Made by a program: the position numbers and the translations under genes
Shown: positions 1 through 6,877 of the stretch, one piece after another
Layout of the letters: each line of letters starts with the position of its first letter
Numbering within the stretch: position 1 is the first letter of the stretch
Notes under the pieces: generated by a model
What the model saw: only the letters and a program-made list of their open reading frames with translations
The model's database searches: none
Told to the model about the DNA's origin: nothing
Origin: Oscillospiraceae bacterium
Lineage (GTDB): Bacteria > Bacillota > Clostridia > Oscillospirales > Oscillospiraceae
Direction: 5' to 3'
Length of the DNA: 51,888 nucleotides
NCBI GenBank assembly: GCA_017397835.1
Contig: JAFQHV010000028.1
Location: forward strand, 1-51,888

Positions 1-804
1 AACCTGGAAGCAACTCCCGCCGAGTCCACCACCTACCGCTTCGCCAAGCACGACAAGGCACACTACCCCGACATCATCACCGCCAACGAGAACGGCACCC
101 CCTACTACACCAACTCCTCTCACCTGCCCGTGGGCTACACCGAGGATATCTTCTCCGCGCTGGACGTGCAGGACGAGCTGCAGACTCTGTACACCTCCGG
201 CACCGTCTTCCACGCCTTCCTGGGTGAGAAGCTGCCCGACTGGAAGGCGGCCGCCAATCTGGTGCGCAAGATCGCCGAGAACTACAAGCTGCCTTACTAC
301 ACCATGTCCCCCACCTACTCCGTGTGCTCCGAGCACGGCTACCTCACCGGCGAGCAGCACGTCTGCCCCCATTGCGGTAAGGAGGCCGAGGTGTACAGCC
401 GTATCACCGGCTACTACCGCCCCGTCAAGAACTGGAACGACGGTAAGAGCCAGGAGTTCCAGGACCGCAAGGTGTATGACATTGCCAACTCCAAGCTGAC
501 CCGTTCCGGCGCTCCCCGTGCCGAGGATGTGCCCAACTGCGGCAACACCCCCGTGGTGGCTCCCAACGCCCGGGCTATCCTGTTCTCCCGGGTGACCTGC
601 CCCAACTGCCGCGTGGCCGAGAGTATGCTCAACAAGGCCGGCTTTGCCTATGAGAAGCTGATCGCCGACGACAACGTGGAGCTGTGCAAGCAGTACGGCG
701 TCAAGGGCGCCCCCACCCTGATCATCACCGACGGCACCAACTTCGAGAGCTACTACAGCGTGCCCGAGATCAAGAAGTTCCTGGCCTCTCAGCAGGCAGT
801 CTAA
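1..804 (+). CDS. nrdD: Anaerobic ribonucleoside-triphosphate reductase, C-terminal part with fused redoxin domain (5' end outside window)
   Basis: Frame 1 is open from the first base; 267 residues are visible, ending in TAA at 802-804. Class III NrdD reduces ribonucleoside triphosphates to deoxynucleotides without oxygen by glycyl radical chemistry. Visible are a zinc-site-like cluster (CSEHGY, then CPHC) and the glycyl radical loop RITGY followed by RPVKNWNDGK. After about residue 180 the protein continues into a thioredoxin/glutaredoxin-fold domain with a CPNC active site (in SRVTCPNCR) and a cis-proline motif (GAPTLII). This extra domain is absent from formate-using NrdD such as that of E. 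coli and suggests a redoxin-reduced NrdD2-like enzyme. trxB follows immediately, which fits as the electron source. Identity is secure; the reductant is inferred. The activase gene nrdG is not in the window. Confidence 0.93.
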   Translation, partial: NLEATPAESTTYRFAKHDKAHYPDIITANENGTPYYTNSSHLPVGYTEDIFSALDVQDELQTLYTSGTVFHAFLGEKLPDWKAAANLVRKIAENYKLPYYTMSPTYSVCSEHGYLTGEQHVCPHCGKEAEVYSRITGYYRPVKNWNDGKSQEFQDRKVYDIANSKLTRSGAPRAEDVPNCGNTPVVAPNARAILFSRVTCPNCRVAESMLNKAGFAYEKLIADDNVELCKQYGVKGAPTLIITDGTNFESYYSVPEIKKFLASQQAV

Positions 805-816
805 AACCCAACCCCC

Positions 817-850
817 AAAGGGCCGGGCGATACCGCCCGGCCCTTTCTCT
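817..850 (+). terminator. Intrinsic terminator after nrdD
   Basis: A perfect 13-bp G+C-rich stem (817-829 with 834-846) closes on the loop ATAC. The T tract is short (TTTCTCTT). It lies between nrdD and trxB, so the two genes may be transcribed separately or linked by partial readthrough. Confidence 0.8.
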
Positions 851-879
851 TGTATAACACAATTTGGGAGGAAATTCGT

Positions 880-1794
880 ATGTATGACGTGATTATCGTG
901 GGCGGCGGCCCCGCCGGTCTGACCGCGGCGGTCTACGCTATGCGCGCCGGCAAGAGCGTGCTGGTCATCGAAAAAGCCGGCTTCGGCGGACAGATCGCCT
1001 TCTCCCCCAAGGTGGAGAACATCCCCGGCTTTACCACCATCTCCGGCGCGGAGTTTGCCGATAAACTGGCCGAGCAGGTGATGAATCTGGGCGCCGACGT
1101 GGAGCTGGAGTGCGTTACCGGCGTGGAGAAAACCGACGGCGGCTTTGCCGTTACCACCGAGGAGGGTTCCTCCTTCGAGGGCAAGGCGGTTATTTTGGCC
1201 AACGGCGTCAAGCACCGGATGCTGGGGCTGCCCGGCGAGGAGGAGCTGGTGGGCCACGGCCTGTCCTTCTGCGCCGTGTGCGACGGCGCTTTCTATACAG
1301 GACAGGAGACTGCCATGATCGGCGGCGGCAACTCCGCCCTGCAGGAGGCTCTGCTGCTGAGCGAGGTGTGCACCAAGGTCACCGTGGTGCAGAATTTGGC
1401 CACCTTCACCGGCGAGCAGAAGCTGGCCGACGCCCTGCTGGCCAAGGACAACGTAGAGGTGCGGTTCAGCACCGTGGTCAGCGAGTACGTCACCGAGAAC
1501 GGCGAGCTGACCGGCCTGAAGCTGCACAACGATGCCACCGGCGAGGACAGCGAGATCCGGGTGGACGGCGCGTTTTTGGCCGTGGGCCTGCAGCCGGAGA
1601 ATGAGAACTTTGCCCATCTGGTGGGCTTGAACCAGTACGGTTACTATGACGTGGACGAGTTCTGCGCCACCAAGACTCCCGGCATCTACGTGGCCGGCGA
1701 CTGCCGCAGCAAGTTCATCCGTCAGGTGACCACCGCCGCTGGGGACGGCGCCGTGGCCGCCATGGGCGCCTGCCGCTGGCTGGATCAGCAGTAA
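880..1794 (+). CDS. trxB: Thioredoxin reductase-like flavoprotein, atypical electron-donor site
   Basis: 304 residues. The start is ATG 880, 7 bp after GGGAGGA (866-872). The N-terminal FAD motif is GGGPAG (residues 8-13), the redox disulfide is CAVC (131-134), the second dinucleotide fold has GGGNSA (148-153), and the C-terminal FAD motif is in AGDCRSK. Length and domain order are those of low-molecular-weight thioredoxin reductase. The odd point is the stretch after beta strand TKVTVV: NADPH-dependent enzymes have HRRxxxR there, whereas this protein reads QNLATFTGEQ (171-180). That argues against ordinary NADPH use and for NADH or a ferredoxin-type donor, as known for some clostridial relatives; this is inference. 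It probably reduces the redoxin domain of the adjacent NrdD and cellular thioredoxin. Confidence 0.88.
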   Translation: MYDVIIVGGGPAGLTAAVYAMRAGKSVLVIEKAGFGGQIAFSPKVENIPGFTTISGAEFADKLAEQVMNLGADVELECVTGVEKTDGGFAVTTEEGSSFEGKAVILANGVKHRMLGLPGEEELVGHGLSFCAVCDGAFYTGQETAMIGGGNSALQEALLLSEVCTKVTVVQNLATFTGEQKLADALLAKDNVEVRFSTVVSEYVTENGELTGLKLHNDATGEDSEIRVDGAFLAVGLQPENENFAHLVGLNQYGYYDVDEFCATKTPGIYVAGDCRSKFIRQVTTAAGDGAVAAMGACRWLDQQ

Positions 1795-1810
1795 TTGAAT
1801 ACGTATGAGC

Positions 1811-1843
1811 AAACCGCCTGCCGATTTTGGCAGGCGGTTTTTG
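1811..1843 (+). terminator. Intrinsic terminator after trxB
   Basis: A 12-bp stem, AAACCGCCTGCC pairing with GGCAGGCGGTTT, with loop GATTTT and a T-rich 3' side. Nearly the same stem is reused after ileS at 40869-40898. Confidence 0.9.
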
Positions 1844-1880
1844 TGGGAGGAATTTCGCCCTGCGGGGCGGGATGGGGATG

Positions 1881-2142
1881 TTCCGCCTGAGGGCGGGTTT
1901 CTTTTGTCACTGAACAAAAGAAACCAAAAATCAGCATAGAAACCCATGGTTTCTATGTATTTCCTTTGGGCGGTATCCGTGGGGTAACACCCACACGGTC
2001 GGCGGACACCTCTGACTCTGCAGCCTCCTATTAGGCTGTCGCAGTATGTACCATCTGTAAATTGTTCTGTCTAACGACCTCCGCCGACTATTGTGCAAAC
2101 CTTCAGGTTTGTTGTAGGGGCGGCCTTTGGCCGCCCGCGGGC
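1881..2142 (+). repeat. Hairpin-rich intergenic repeat, copy 1 (inverted partner at 4135-4397)
   Basis: About 262 bp that align along their length with the reverse complement of 4135-4397. Shared blocks in order: TTCCGCC/GGGCGGG; a hairpin (1897-1907 with 1914-1924); a near-palindrome CATAGAAACC..GGTTTCTATG (1935-1957); CCGTGGGGT; CACACGGTCGGCGGACA; ATTAGGCTG; CCGCCGACTATTGTGCAAAC; a hairpin CAAACCT/AGGTTTG (2096-2111); and GGGGCGGCC/GGCCGCCC (2117-2136). The 1897-1924 stem differs between copies but still pairs in both. No coding potential is convincing. Together the two copies bracket mgtE. It could be a non-autonomous mobile element or a conserved structured DNA/RNA element. Confidence 0.85.
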
Positions 2143-2428
2143 GCGCACTGCGCGCCCCTGCACCATCAGTGTGGTGCACAGGAACGAAATACCCACCGCA
2201 GCAGGCACGTAGTGACCAATCTCATCCCACGCAAACCCCGGCGGCGTTTTGGTTCCTTTGCCGCCGTAGGCAAAGGAACTCGCCCCGCGGGGCGAAAACC
2301 TCTCCATCCGCATCTGCTGCGGCAGGTTTGTCCTTGTCGCCACCTCACCCGTCGTTTGCTGCGCGAATGCCACCCTCCCCTCAAGGGGAGGGCCGTTTTC
2401 CTGTTGCACAACTTTTTTTCCTCCGGGG
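2143..2428. other. Non-coding interval with short hairpins, no gene
   Basis: No credible coding frame. It holds several small dyads: GGGCGCGC/GCGCGCCC near 2140-2156, GCACCA/TGGTGC at 2160-2177, an 11-bp stem GTTCCTTTGCC (2252-2262) with GGCAAAGGAAC (2269-2279), the 14-bp palindrome CGCCCCGCGGGGCG (2281-2294), and CCTCCCC/GGGGAGG near 2373-2391. The 2252-2279 hairpin resembles in shape and flanks the hairpins of the two flanking repeats. The last dyad recalls the start of the element at 42387-42500. Confidence 0.6.
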
Positions 2429-2458
2429 TTGCAATTTTTATTTTCCCGGTGCTATAAT
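2429..2458 (+). promoter_or_regulatory. Sigma-A-type promoter of mgtE
   Basis: TTGCAA (2429-2434), 18-bp spacer, TATAAT (2453-2458) with an extended TG upstream of the -10. The 18 bases GTGCTATAATAAGCGTAT (2449-2466) recur exactly in the lspA promoter at 40931-40948. Confidence 0.8.
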
Positions 2459-2466
2459 AAGCGTAT

Positions 2467-2642
2467 CCCAAATTTTCAGGAGGTGGAAGCCGCGTGGAAA
2501 GCCGAAGTTGCCGGGACACAGACAGCTGTTATCACTTATGCCGGACCGCGCGGCCCGACCCTGCCCTTTAACGGGGGCAGTGGCCCTTCGCGCCTTTCTC
2601 CATCGTGATGACAGCCACGGGGAACGCCCGTGGCTTTTTTGT
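2467..2642 (+). promoter_or_regulatory. Structured leader with intrinsic terminator upstream of mgtE (candidate attenuator)
   Basis: The transcript from the mgtE promoter would have a leader of about 210 nt. It contains a strong Shine-Dalgarno (AGGAGG, 2478-2483), a short open frame, a hairpin CTGCCC/GGGCAG (2561-2566 with 2575-2580), and a terminator with a 9-bp stem AGCCACGGG/CCCGTGGCT (2613-2621 with 2627-2635) followed by six T, all before the mgtE start. CGTGG at 2493-2497 could compete for the left terminator arm. A terminator ahead of a magnesium channel gene implies attenuation. I do not recognise the M-box (ykoK) or yybP-ykoY consensus here. Confidence 0.6.
2494..2571 (+). CDS. Possible 25-residue leader peptide of the mgtE leader
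   Basis: A GTG at 2494 stands 10 bases after AGGAGG (2478-2483) and opens 25 codons ending in TAA at 2569-2571, inside the hairpin arm/loop at 2561-2580. The peptide has three Cys and ends ARPDPAL. An Asp/Pro-rich stretch in a leader peptide ahead of a magnesium transporter recalls enterobacterial MgtL, where such codons destabilise ribosomes at low magnesium. The similarity is only in kind. A second frame from GTG 2483 is also open for 41 codons but its start overlaps the Shine-Dalgarno. Translation is unproven. Confidence 0.2.
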   Translation: MESRSCRDTDSCYHLCRTARPDPAL

Positions 2643-2679
2643 GTCCCTTTTTCAAGCCAAGAGAAAGGGGATGTGCCAT

Positions 2680-4050
2680 ATGCACGAAAATTTTGATTTG
2701 GAGCTGCTGCTGGAACTGGTGGAGCAGAAGAAACTGCGCCAACTGCGGGAGATCCTGCAGGAAATGAACGAGGTGGACATCGCCTCGTTTCTGGACGAAC
2801 TGGAACCCGAGCAGCTTATCGTGGTCTTCCGCCTGCTGCCCAGGGAGCTGGCGGCGGAAGTGTTCGCCTACATGGAGGACATCGACAGTCAGCAGCGGCT
2901 TGTCAGCTCCCTGAGCGACCGGGAGCTGCGGGAGGTGCTGGACGAGCTGTACGTGGACGACGCCGTTGACATCATCGAGGATATGCCCGCCAATCTGGTC
3001 ACCCGTATCCTGCGCAACACCGACCCGTCCACCCGGCACCAGATCAATCAGCTTCTGAACTACCCCAAGGACTCCGCCGGCTCCATCATGACCACGGAGT
3101 ACGTCTTCCTCCACCCGGAGGATACGGTGGCCGAGTCCTTTGCCCGCATCCGCAAGGTGGGTTTGGACAAAGAGACCGTCTACACCTGCTACGTCACCAA
3201 AAACCGGATTCTGCAGGGCGTTGTTACCGTGCGCCAGCTGCTGCTGAGCGACTACGAAACCAAAATTGCCGACATCATGGAGACCAACGTGCTGTCCGTC
3301 AACACGCTGGACGATAAAGAGGACGCGGCCCAGCTGCTGTCCCGTTACGACTTCACCGCCCTGCCCGTGGTGGATGGGGAAAATCGGCTGGTGGGCATTA
3401 TCACCGTGGACGATGCTATGGACGTTATGGAAGAGGAGGCCACCGAGGACTTCGAGAAGATGGCGGCTATCCTCCCCTCGGATAAACCCTACCTCAAGAC
3501 CGGCGTGTTTGAAACGGCACGGGCAAGACTGCCCTGGCTGATGCTGCTGATGCTGTCGGCCACCTTTACCGGGGTCATTCTCACCGGGTTTGAAAGCGCC
3601 CTTGCCGCCTGCGTGGTGCTGACGGCGTTCATTCCCATGCTTACCGGTACCGGCGGCAACGCCGGGGCGCAGGCCTCCGTGGCTGTCATCCGCGCCCTGT
3701 CGCTGAACGAGGTGGAGTCTCAGGACCTGTGGGGCGTTATCTGGAAAGAACTGCAGGTGTCCGTCCTGTGCGGTGTGGCGCTGGGCGCGGTCAACTTCGG
3801 CAAGATGCTGCTCATTGACCGGCTGCTGCTGTCCAACCCCGAAGTCACGGTGGCCGTGTCGGCGGTGGTGTGCCTGACCCTGACCGTCACCGTCATCTGT
3901 GCCAAAGTGGTGGGCTGTCTGCTGCCCATGGCGGCGGAGAAGATCGGCCTTGACCCCGCCGTGATGGCCTCTCCCTTCATCACTACGGTGGTGGACGTGC
4001 TGTCCCTGCTGATCTACTTCGGCATCGCTGTGGAGCTGCTTGGATTGTAA
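2680..4050 (+). CDS. mgtE: Magnesium channel/transporter MgtE
   Basis: 456 residues. The start is ATG 2680, nine bases after AGAAAGGGG (2662-2670); an in-frame ATG at 2671 abuts that site. It carries Mg2+ (also Co2+) across the membrane, gated by cytoplasmic magnesium. Domains: helical MgtE_N repeat (about 1-130), two CBS modules (about 137-195 and 198-255), a linking helix, then a five-helix membrane domain from about 285. The conserved pore-region block GTGGNAGAQ is at 323-331. It is monocistronic: own promoter and leader upstream, terminator at 4060-4095. Two inverted repeat copies bracket the whole unit. Length and architecture are normal. Confidence 0.96.
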   Translation: MHENFDLELLLELVEQKKLRQLREILQEMNEVDIASFLDELEPEQLIVVFRLLPRELAAEVFAYMEDIDSQQRLVSSLSDRELREVLDELYVDDAVDIIEDMPANLVTRILRNTDPSTRHQINQLLNYPKDSAGSIMTTEYVFLHPEDTVAESFARIRKVGLDKETVYTCYVTKNRILQGVVTVRQLLLSDYETKIADIMETNVLSVNTLDDKEDAAQLLSRYDFTALPVVDGENRLVGIITVDDAMDVMEEEATEDFEKMAAILPSDKPYLKTGVFETARARLPWLMLLMLSATFTGVILTGFESALAACVVLTAFIPMLTGTGGNAGAQASVAVIRALSLNEVESQDLWGVIWKELQVSVLCGVALGAVNFGKMLLIDRLLLSNPEVTVAVSAVVCLTLTVTVICAKVVGCLLPMAAEKIGLDPAVMASPFITTVVDVLSLLIYFGIAVELLGL

Positions 4051-4059
4051 GAAACCGCG

Positions 4060-4095
4060 ACACCGCACGGAGCAAGGCTCCGTGCGGTGTTTTTG
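4060..4095 (+). terminator. Intrinsic terminator after mgtE
   Basis: A perfect 14-bp stem, 4060-4073 with 4077-4090, three-base loop AAG, then TTTTTGCTT. Confidence 0.93.
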
Positions 4096-4134
4096 CTTCT
4101 GCGGGGGAGTTCGCCCTGCGGGGCGACCTCCATT

Positions 4135-4397
4135 GCCCGCGGGCGGCCGAAGGCCGCCCCTACGACAAACCTGGAGGTTTGCACAATAGTCGGCGGGAGT
4201 TCGTTAGACAAGCAATGCTGCAGATGGTATTGAGTGCGGCAGCCTAATCGGAGCAGGCACAGTCAGATATGTCCGCCGACCGTGTGGGTGTGACCCCACG
4301 GAGGTCGCCAAAAGGAAGTACATAGAAACCATGGGTTTCTATGCGCCTTTTTCGTGTCTTTTGTGGCGTTACAAAAGACACCCGCCCGGGGGCGGAA
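4135..4397 (-). repeat. Hairpin-rich intergenic repeat, copy 2 (inverted relative to copy 1)
   Basis: The reverse complement of this stretch aligns with 1881-2142. The terminal hairpin (4354-4364 with 4371-4381) reads GTGTCTTTTGT/ACAAAAGACAC, where copy 1 reads GTTTCTTTTGT/ACAAAAGAAAC, so one base pair changed on both sides. The near-palindrome is 4321-4343, the CAAACCT/AGGTTTG hairpin 4166-4181, and the GGGCGGCC/GGCCGCCC hairpin 4141-4160, with GAA instead of AAA in its loop. Just outside (4109-4125) lies TTCGCCCTGCGGGGCG, also found just outside copy 1 (1854-1869). Confidence 0.85.
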
Positions 4398-4407
4398 TAG
4401 CCCCAAA

Positions 4408-4447
4408 ACAAAAACAGCACGGCGCACCCAAAGAGTGCGCCGTGCTG
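4408..4447 (-). terminator. Intrinsic terminator of the minus-strand RHH gene
   Basis: A perfect 12-bp stem CAGCACGGCGCA (4415-4426) with TGCGCCGTGCTG (4436-4447). On the minus strand it is followed by TTTTTGTTTTGG. It starts right after the stop codon of the gene at 4454-4621. Confidence 0.9.
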
Positions 4448-4453
4448 CTTGAA

Positions 4454-4621
4454 TTACTGCTGTTTTTGCTGCTCCCTGCGCTCCAGTCGCTCTAAATGGG
4501 CCTTGAGCACAAGGTTGATATAGCTGGAGAGTGGGCGGTCGTCCATCTCCGCGCGAAGCTTGATTTTCTCTAAAACAGGTTCATCAATCGTGATGCTGAT
4601 TTTTTCTTTCAATGGCTTCAT
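4454..4621 (-). CDS. Small ribbon-helix-helix DNA-binding protein
   Basis: 55 residues starting MKPLKEKISITIDEPVLEKI. The beta strand KISITIDEPVLEKIK, a turn DDRP, and the second helix SSYINLVLKAHLERLERREQ match the Arc/CopG ribbon-helix-helix fold, which dimerises and inserts the strand in the DNA major groove. The longer open frame upstream is non-coding: the ATG at 4621 begins the conserved fold. The Shine-Dalgarno (GGGTGAT) is weak. It is divergent from the small gene at 4712, and the space between holds dyads that could be its own operator. It is a likely autoregulator; the target is unknown. An antitoxin role is possible, but no co-directional toxin gene is present. Confidence 0.75.
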   Translation of the reverse strand: MKPLKEKISITIDEPVLEKIKLRAEMDDRPLSSYINLVLKAHLERLERREQQKQQ

Positions 4622-4640
4622 TGTAATCACCCATAAAAAA

Positions 4641-4689
4641 TATACCACCCAATAATATGAAATATTGCAATATCCTGCCGGGTAGTATA
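4641..4689. promoter_or_regulatory. Divergent regulatory region with nested dyads (candidate RHH operator)
   Basis: TATACCACCC (4641-4650) is mirrored by GGGTAGTATA (4680-4689), nine of ten positions matching. Between them is the perfect 12-bp palindrome ATATTGCAATAT (4662-4673). A plus-strand promoter TTGCAA (4665-4670) with 15-bp spacing to TATAAA (4686-4691) overlaps both. Symmetric sites between an RHH gene and its divergent neighbour suggest a shared operator. Confidence 0.45.
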
Positions 4690-4711
4690 AAATCTTACCG
4701 AGGTGATCGTT

Positions 4712-4903
4712 ATGATGAGCAATGAATTTGAAAAAGCCTTCAGCGATTTTTTGGACCGGCACGAGTATGACGAGGCGGAAGCCTATCTGTTTTCTATGGT
4801 TCGGCTGGCCTTTGCGGCCGGCTGGAAGGCGGCGGGGGGTACTCCGCCCCAATCGGAACGCATTTTTGAGCTTCTGCCCGGCGGAGCGGGCCGGGAGCCG
4901 TGA
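4712..4903 (+). CDS. Small hypothetical protein
   Basis: 63 residues, start ATG 4712 after GAGGTGAT (4700-4707); an in-frame GTG at 4703 lies inside that site. The protein is acidic at the N-terminus (MSNEFEKAFSDFLDRHEYDE), then has one amphipathic helix (AYLFSMVRLAFAAGWKAAGG) too polar to be a clear membrane span, and a Pro/Gly-rich tail. I do not recognise a family. It is transcribed divergently from the RHH gene and toward typA, 98 bp upstream, with no terminator between but a separate typA promoter. Confidence 0.6.
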   Translation: MMSNEFEKAFSDFLDRHEYDEAEAYLFSMVRLAFAAGWKAAGGTPPQSERIFELLPGGAGREP

Positions 4904-4929
4904 CTGCAGGATTTTTTGCGGCAGGGGGA

Positions 4930-4958
4930 TTGCGTTTTCGACAGCGGAGCGGTATAAT
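4930..4958 (+). promoter_or_regulatory. Promoter of typA
   Basis: TTGCGT (4930-4935), 17-bp spacer, TATAAT (4953-4958). The typA start is 43 bp further on. Confidence 0.8.
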
Positions 4959-5001
4959 ACCCTGTTGCAATATGTAAACCTGTGACAGAGGAGCTGTCTT
5001 T

Positions 5002-6828
5002 ATGAGAAACGAGAAACTAAGAAATGTTGCCATCATTGCCCATGTCGACCATGGCAAGACCACACTGGTGGACGGCCTGCTCAAGCAGTCGGGCGTGTAC
5101 CGCGACAATCAGGCGGTGGAGGACCGTGTGATGGACTCCAACGATCTGGAGCGCGAGCGCGGCATCACCATCACCGCCAAGAACACCGCCGTCCAGTACG
5201 GCGACATCAAGATCAACATCGTGGACACCCCGGGTCACGCCGACTTCGGCGGCGAGGTGGAGCGTATTTTGAAGATGGTCAACGGCGTTATCCTGCTGGT
5301 GGATGCCGCCGAGGGTCCCATGCCCCAGACCCGCTTCGTCCTGTCCAAGGCGCTGGAACTGGGCCACAAGGTCATCGTGGTGGTCAACAAGATCGACCGC
5401 CCCGACCAGCGCATTCACGAGGTCATGGACGAGGTGCTGGAGCTGCTGCTGGACCTGAACGCCACCGAGGAGCAGTTCGAGTCCCCTACCCTGTTCTGCT
5501 CTGGCCGACAGGGCACCGCCTCCTACTCCCCCGACGTGCCCGGCGAGGACCTGAAGCCTCTGTTCGATACCATCGTGGACTACATCCCCGCCCCCGAGGC
5601 CGAGGAGGACGCCCCCTTCCAGATGCTGGTGTCTGCCATTGACTACAACGACTTTGTGGGCCGTATCGCCATCGGCCGCATCGAGCGGGGTGTCATCAAG
5701 CAGAATCAGGAAATTGCCGTGTGCAACTACCACGCCGCGGACGAGGCGCCCAAGAAGGCCAAGGCCACCGCGCTTTACCAGTATGACGGCCTTGCCAAAG
5801 TCCCCGTGACCGAGGCCACCGCCGGCAATATCATCGCCATGAGCGGTATCGGTGAGATCACCATCGGCGATACCATTTGCGCCGCCGACTGTGTGGAACC
5901 TATGGAGTTCATTCAGATCTCCGCCCCCACCATCGAGATGACTTTCTCCGTCAACGACTCCCCCTTCGCCGGCAAGGAGGGCAAGTTCGTCACCAGCCGC
6001 CAGCTGCGCGAGCGCCTGTACCGCGAGACCATGAAGGACGTGTCCCTGCGCGTGTCCGACACCGACAGCACCGAGGCGTTCAACGTGGCTGGCCGGGGCG
6101 AGATGTCCCTGTCCATCCTGATCGAGACCATGCGCCGTGAGGGTTACGAGCTGCAGGTCTCTCCCCCCCGCGTGCTGTACAAGGAAATTGACGGCGTCAT
6201 GTGCGAACCCATCGAGCGCATGGTGGTGGATGTGCCTGCTGACTGCATCGGTGCAGTCATCGAGAAGATCGGCGCCCGCAAGGGCGACCTGCTGGATATG
6301 ACCCCCGTGGGCGAGCGGATGAAGGCCCAGTTCCTTGTCCCCTCCCGTGGTCTGTTCGGCTATCGCAACGAATTTTTGACCGACACCAAGGGCGAGGGCA
6401 TCATGGCCAGCGTCTTTGAGGAATACGCCCCCCTGAAGGGTGAGATCTCCCGCCGTTCCACCGGCTCTCTGGTGGCCTTTGAGACCGGCGAGGCTGTGAC
6501 CTACGGCCTGTTCAACGCTCAGGAACGCGGCGTGCTGTTCATCGGCGCCGGCACTCCGGTCTACGCCGGTATGATCGTGGGCGTGTCCCCCAAGCAGGAG
6601 GATATCTCCGTCAACGTCTGCAAGAAGAAGCAGCTGACCAATATGCGCGCCTCCGGCTCCGACGAAGCCCTGCGCCTGACCACCCCCCGCAAGATGAGTC
6701 TGGAGCAGTGTCTGGAGTTCCTGGCCGACGACGAACTGCTGGAGTGTACTCCCGAGAACCTGCGCCTGCGCAAGCGATTGCTGGACCACTCCGCCCGTAT
6801 GCGCGAGGCATCCAAGAAAAAAGGTTGA
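5002..6828 (+). CDS. typA: Ribosome-associated GTPase TypA/BipA
   Basis: 608 residues, the usual size. Translation-factor GTPase related to EF-G that binds the ribosome and helps large-subunit assembly and stress adaptation. G1 is AHVDHGKTT (residues 13-21), G2 RGITI, G3 [15 protein letters not shown]4 NKIDRPDQR; then domain II, EF-G-like domains III and V, and the TypA-specific C-terminal domain ([18 protein letters not shown], then [15 protein letters not shown]). Start ATG 5002 follows AGAGGAG (4987-4993). It has its own promoter and ends at a terminator shared with convergent mnmG. Confidence 0.97.
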   Translation: MRNEKLRNVAIIAHVDHGKTTLVDGLLKQSGVYRDNQAVEDRVMDSNDLERERGITITAKNTAVQYGDIKINIVDTPGHADFGGEVERILKMVNGVILLVDAAEGPMPQTRFVLSKALELGHKVIVVVNKIDRPDQRIHEVMDEVLELLLDLNATEEQFESPTLFCSGRQGTASYSPDVPGEDLKPLFDTIVDYIPAPEAEEDAPFQMLVSAIDYNDFVGRIAIGRIERGVIKQNQEIAVCNYHAADEAPKKAKATALYQYDGLAKVPVTEATAGNIIAMSGIGEITIGDTICAADCVEPMEFIQISAPTIEMTFSVNDSPFAGKEGKFVTSRQLRERLYRETMKDVSLRVSDTDSTEAFNVAGRGEMSLSILIETMRREGYELQVSPPRVLYKEIDGVMCEPIERMVVDVPADCIGAVIEKIGARKGDLLDMTPVGERMKAQFLVPSRGLFGYRNEFLTDTKGEGIMASVFEEYAPLKGEISRRSTGSLVAFETGEAVTYGLFNAQERGVLFIGAGTPVYAGMIVGVSPKQEDISVNVCKKKQLTNMRASGSDEALRLTTPRKMSLEQCLEFLADDELLECTPENLRLRKRLLDHSARMREASKKKG

Positions 6829-6841
6829 TTGGATATAAGAG

Positions 6842-6877
6842 AAAAAAGCTGTCCTGCGAGAGCAGGACAGCTTTTTT
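6842..6877. terminator. Bidirectional terminator between typA and mnmG
   Basis: A perfect 16-bp stem, 6842-6857 with 6862-6877, loop GAGA. It begins AAAAAA and ends TTTTTT, so it works in both directions. The mnmG stop codon (6876-6878) overlaps its last bases. Confidence 0.93.

Noticed and set aside
2680-4397. mgtE and flanking inverted repeats as a composite transposon
   Set aside because: No transposase, no target-site duplication found, and mgtE matches the host's composition. Kept only as an inverted repeat pair.
4454-4903. Type II toxin-antitoxin pair
   Set aside because: The RHH gene and the small gene are divergent rather than co-directional, and the partner shows no toxin family features.
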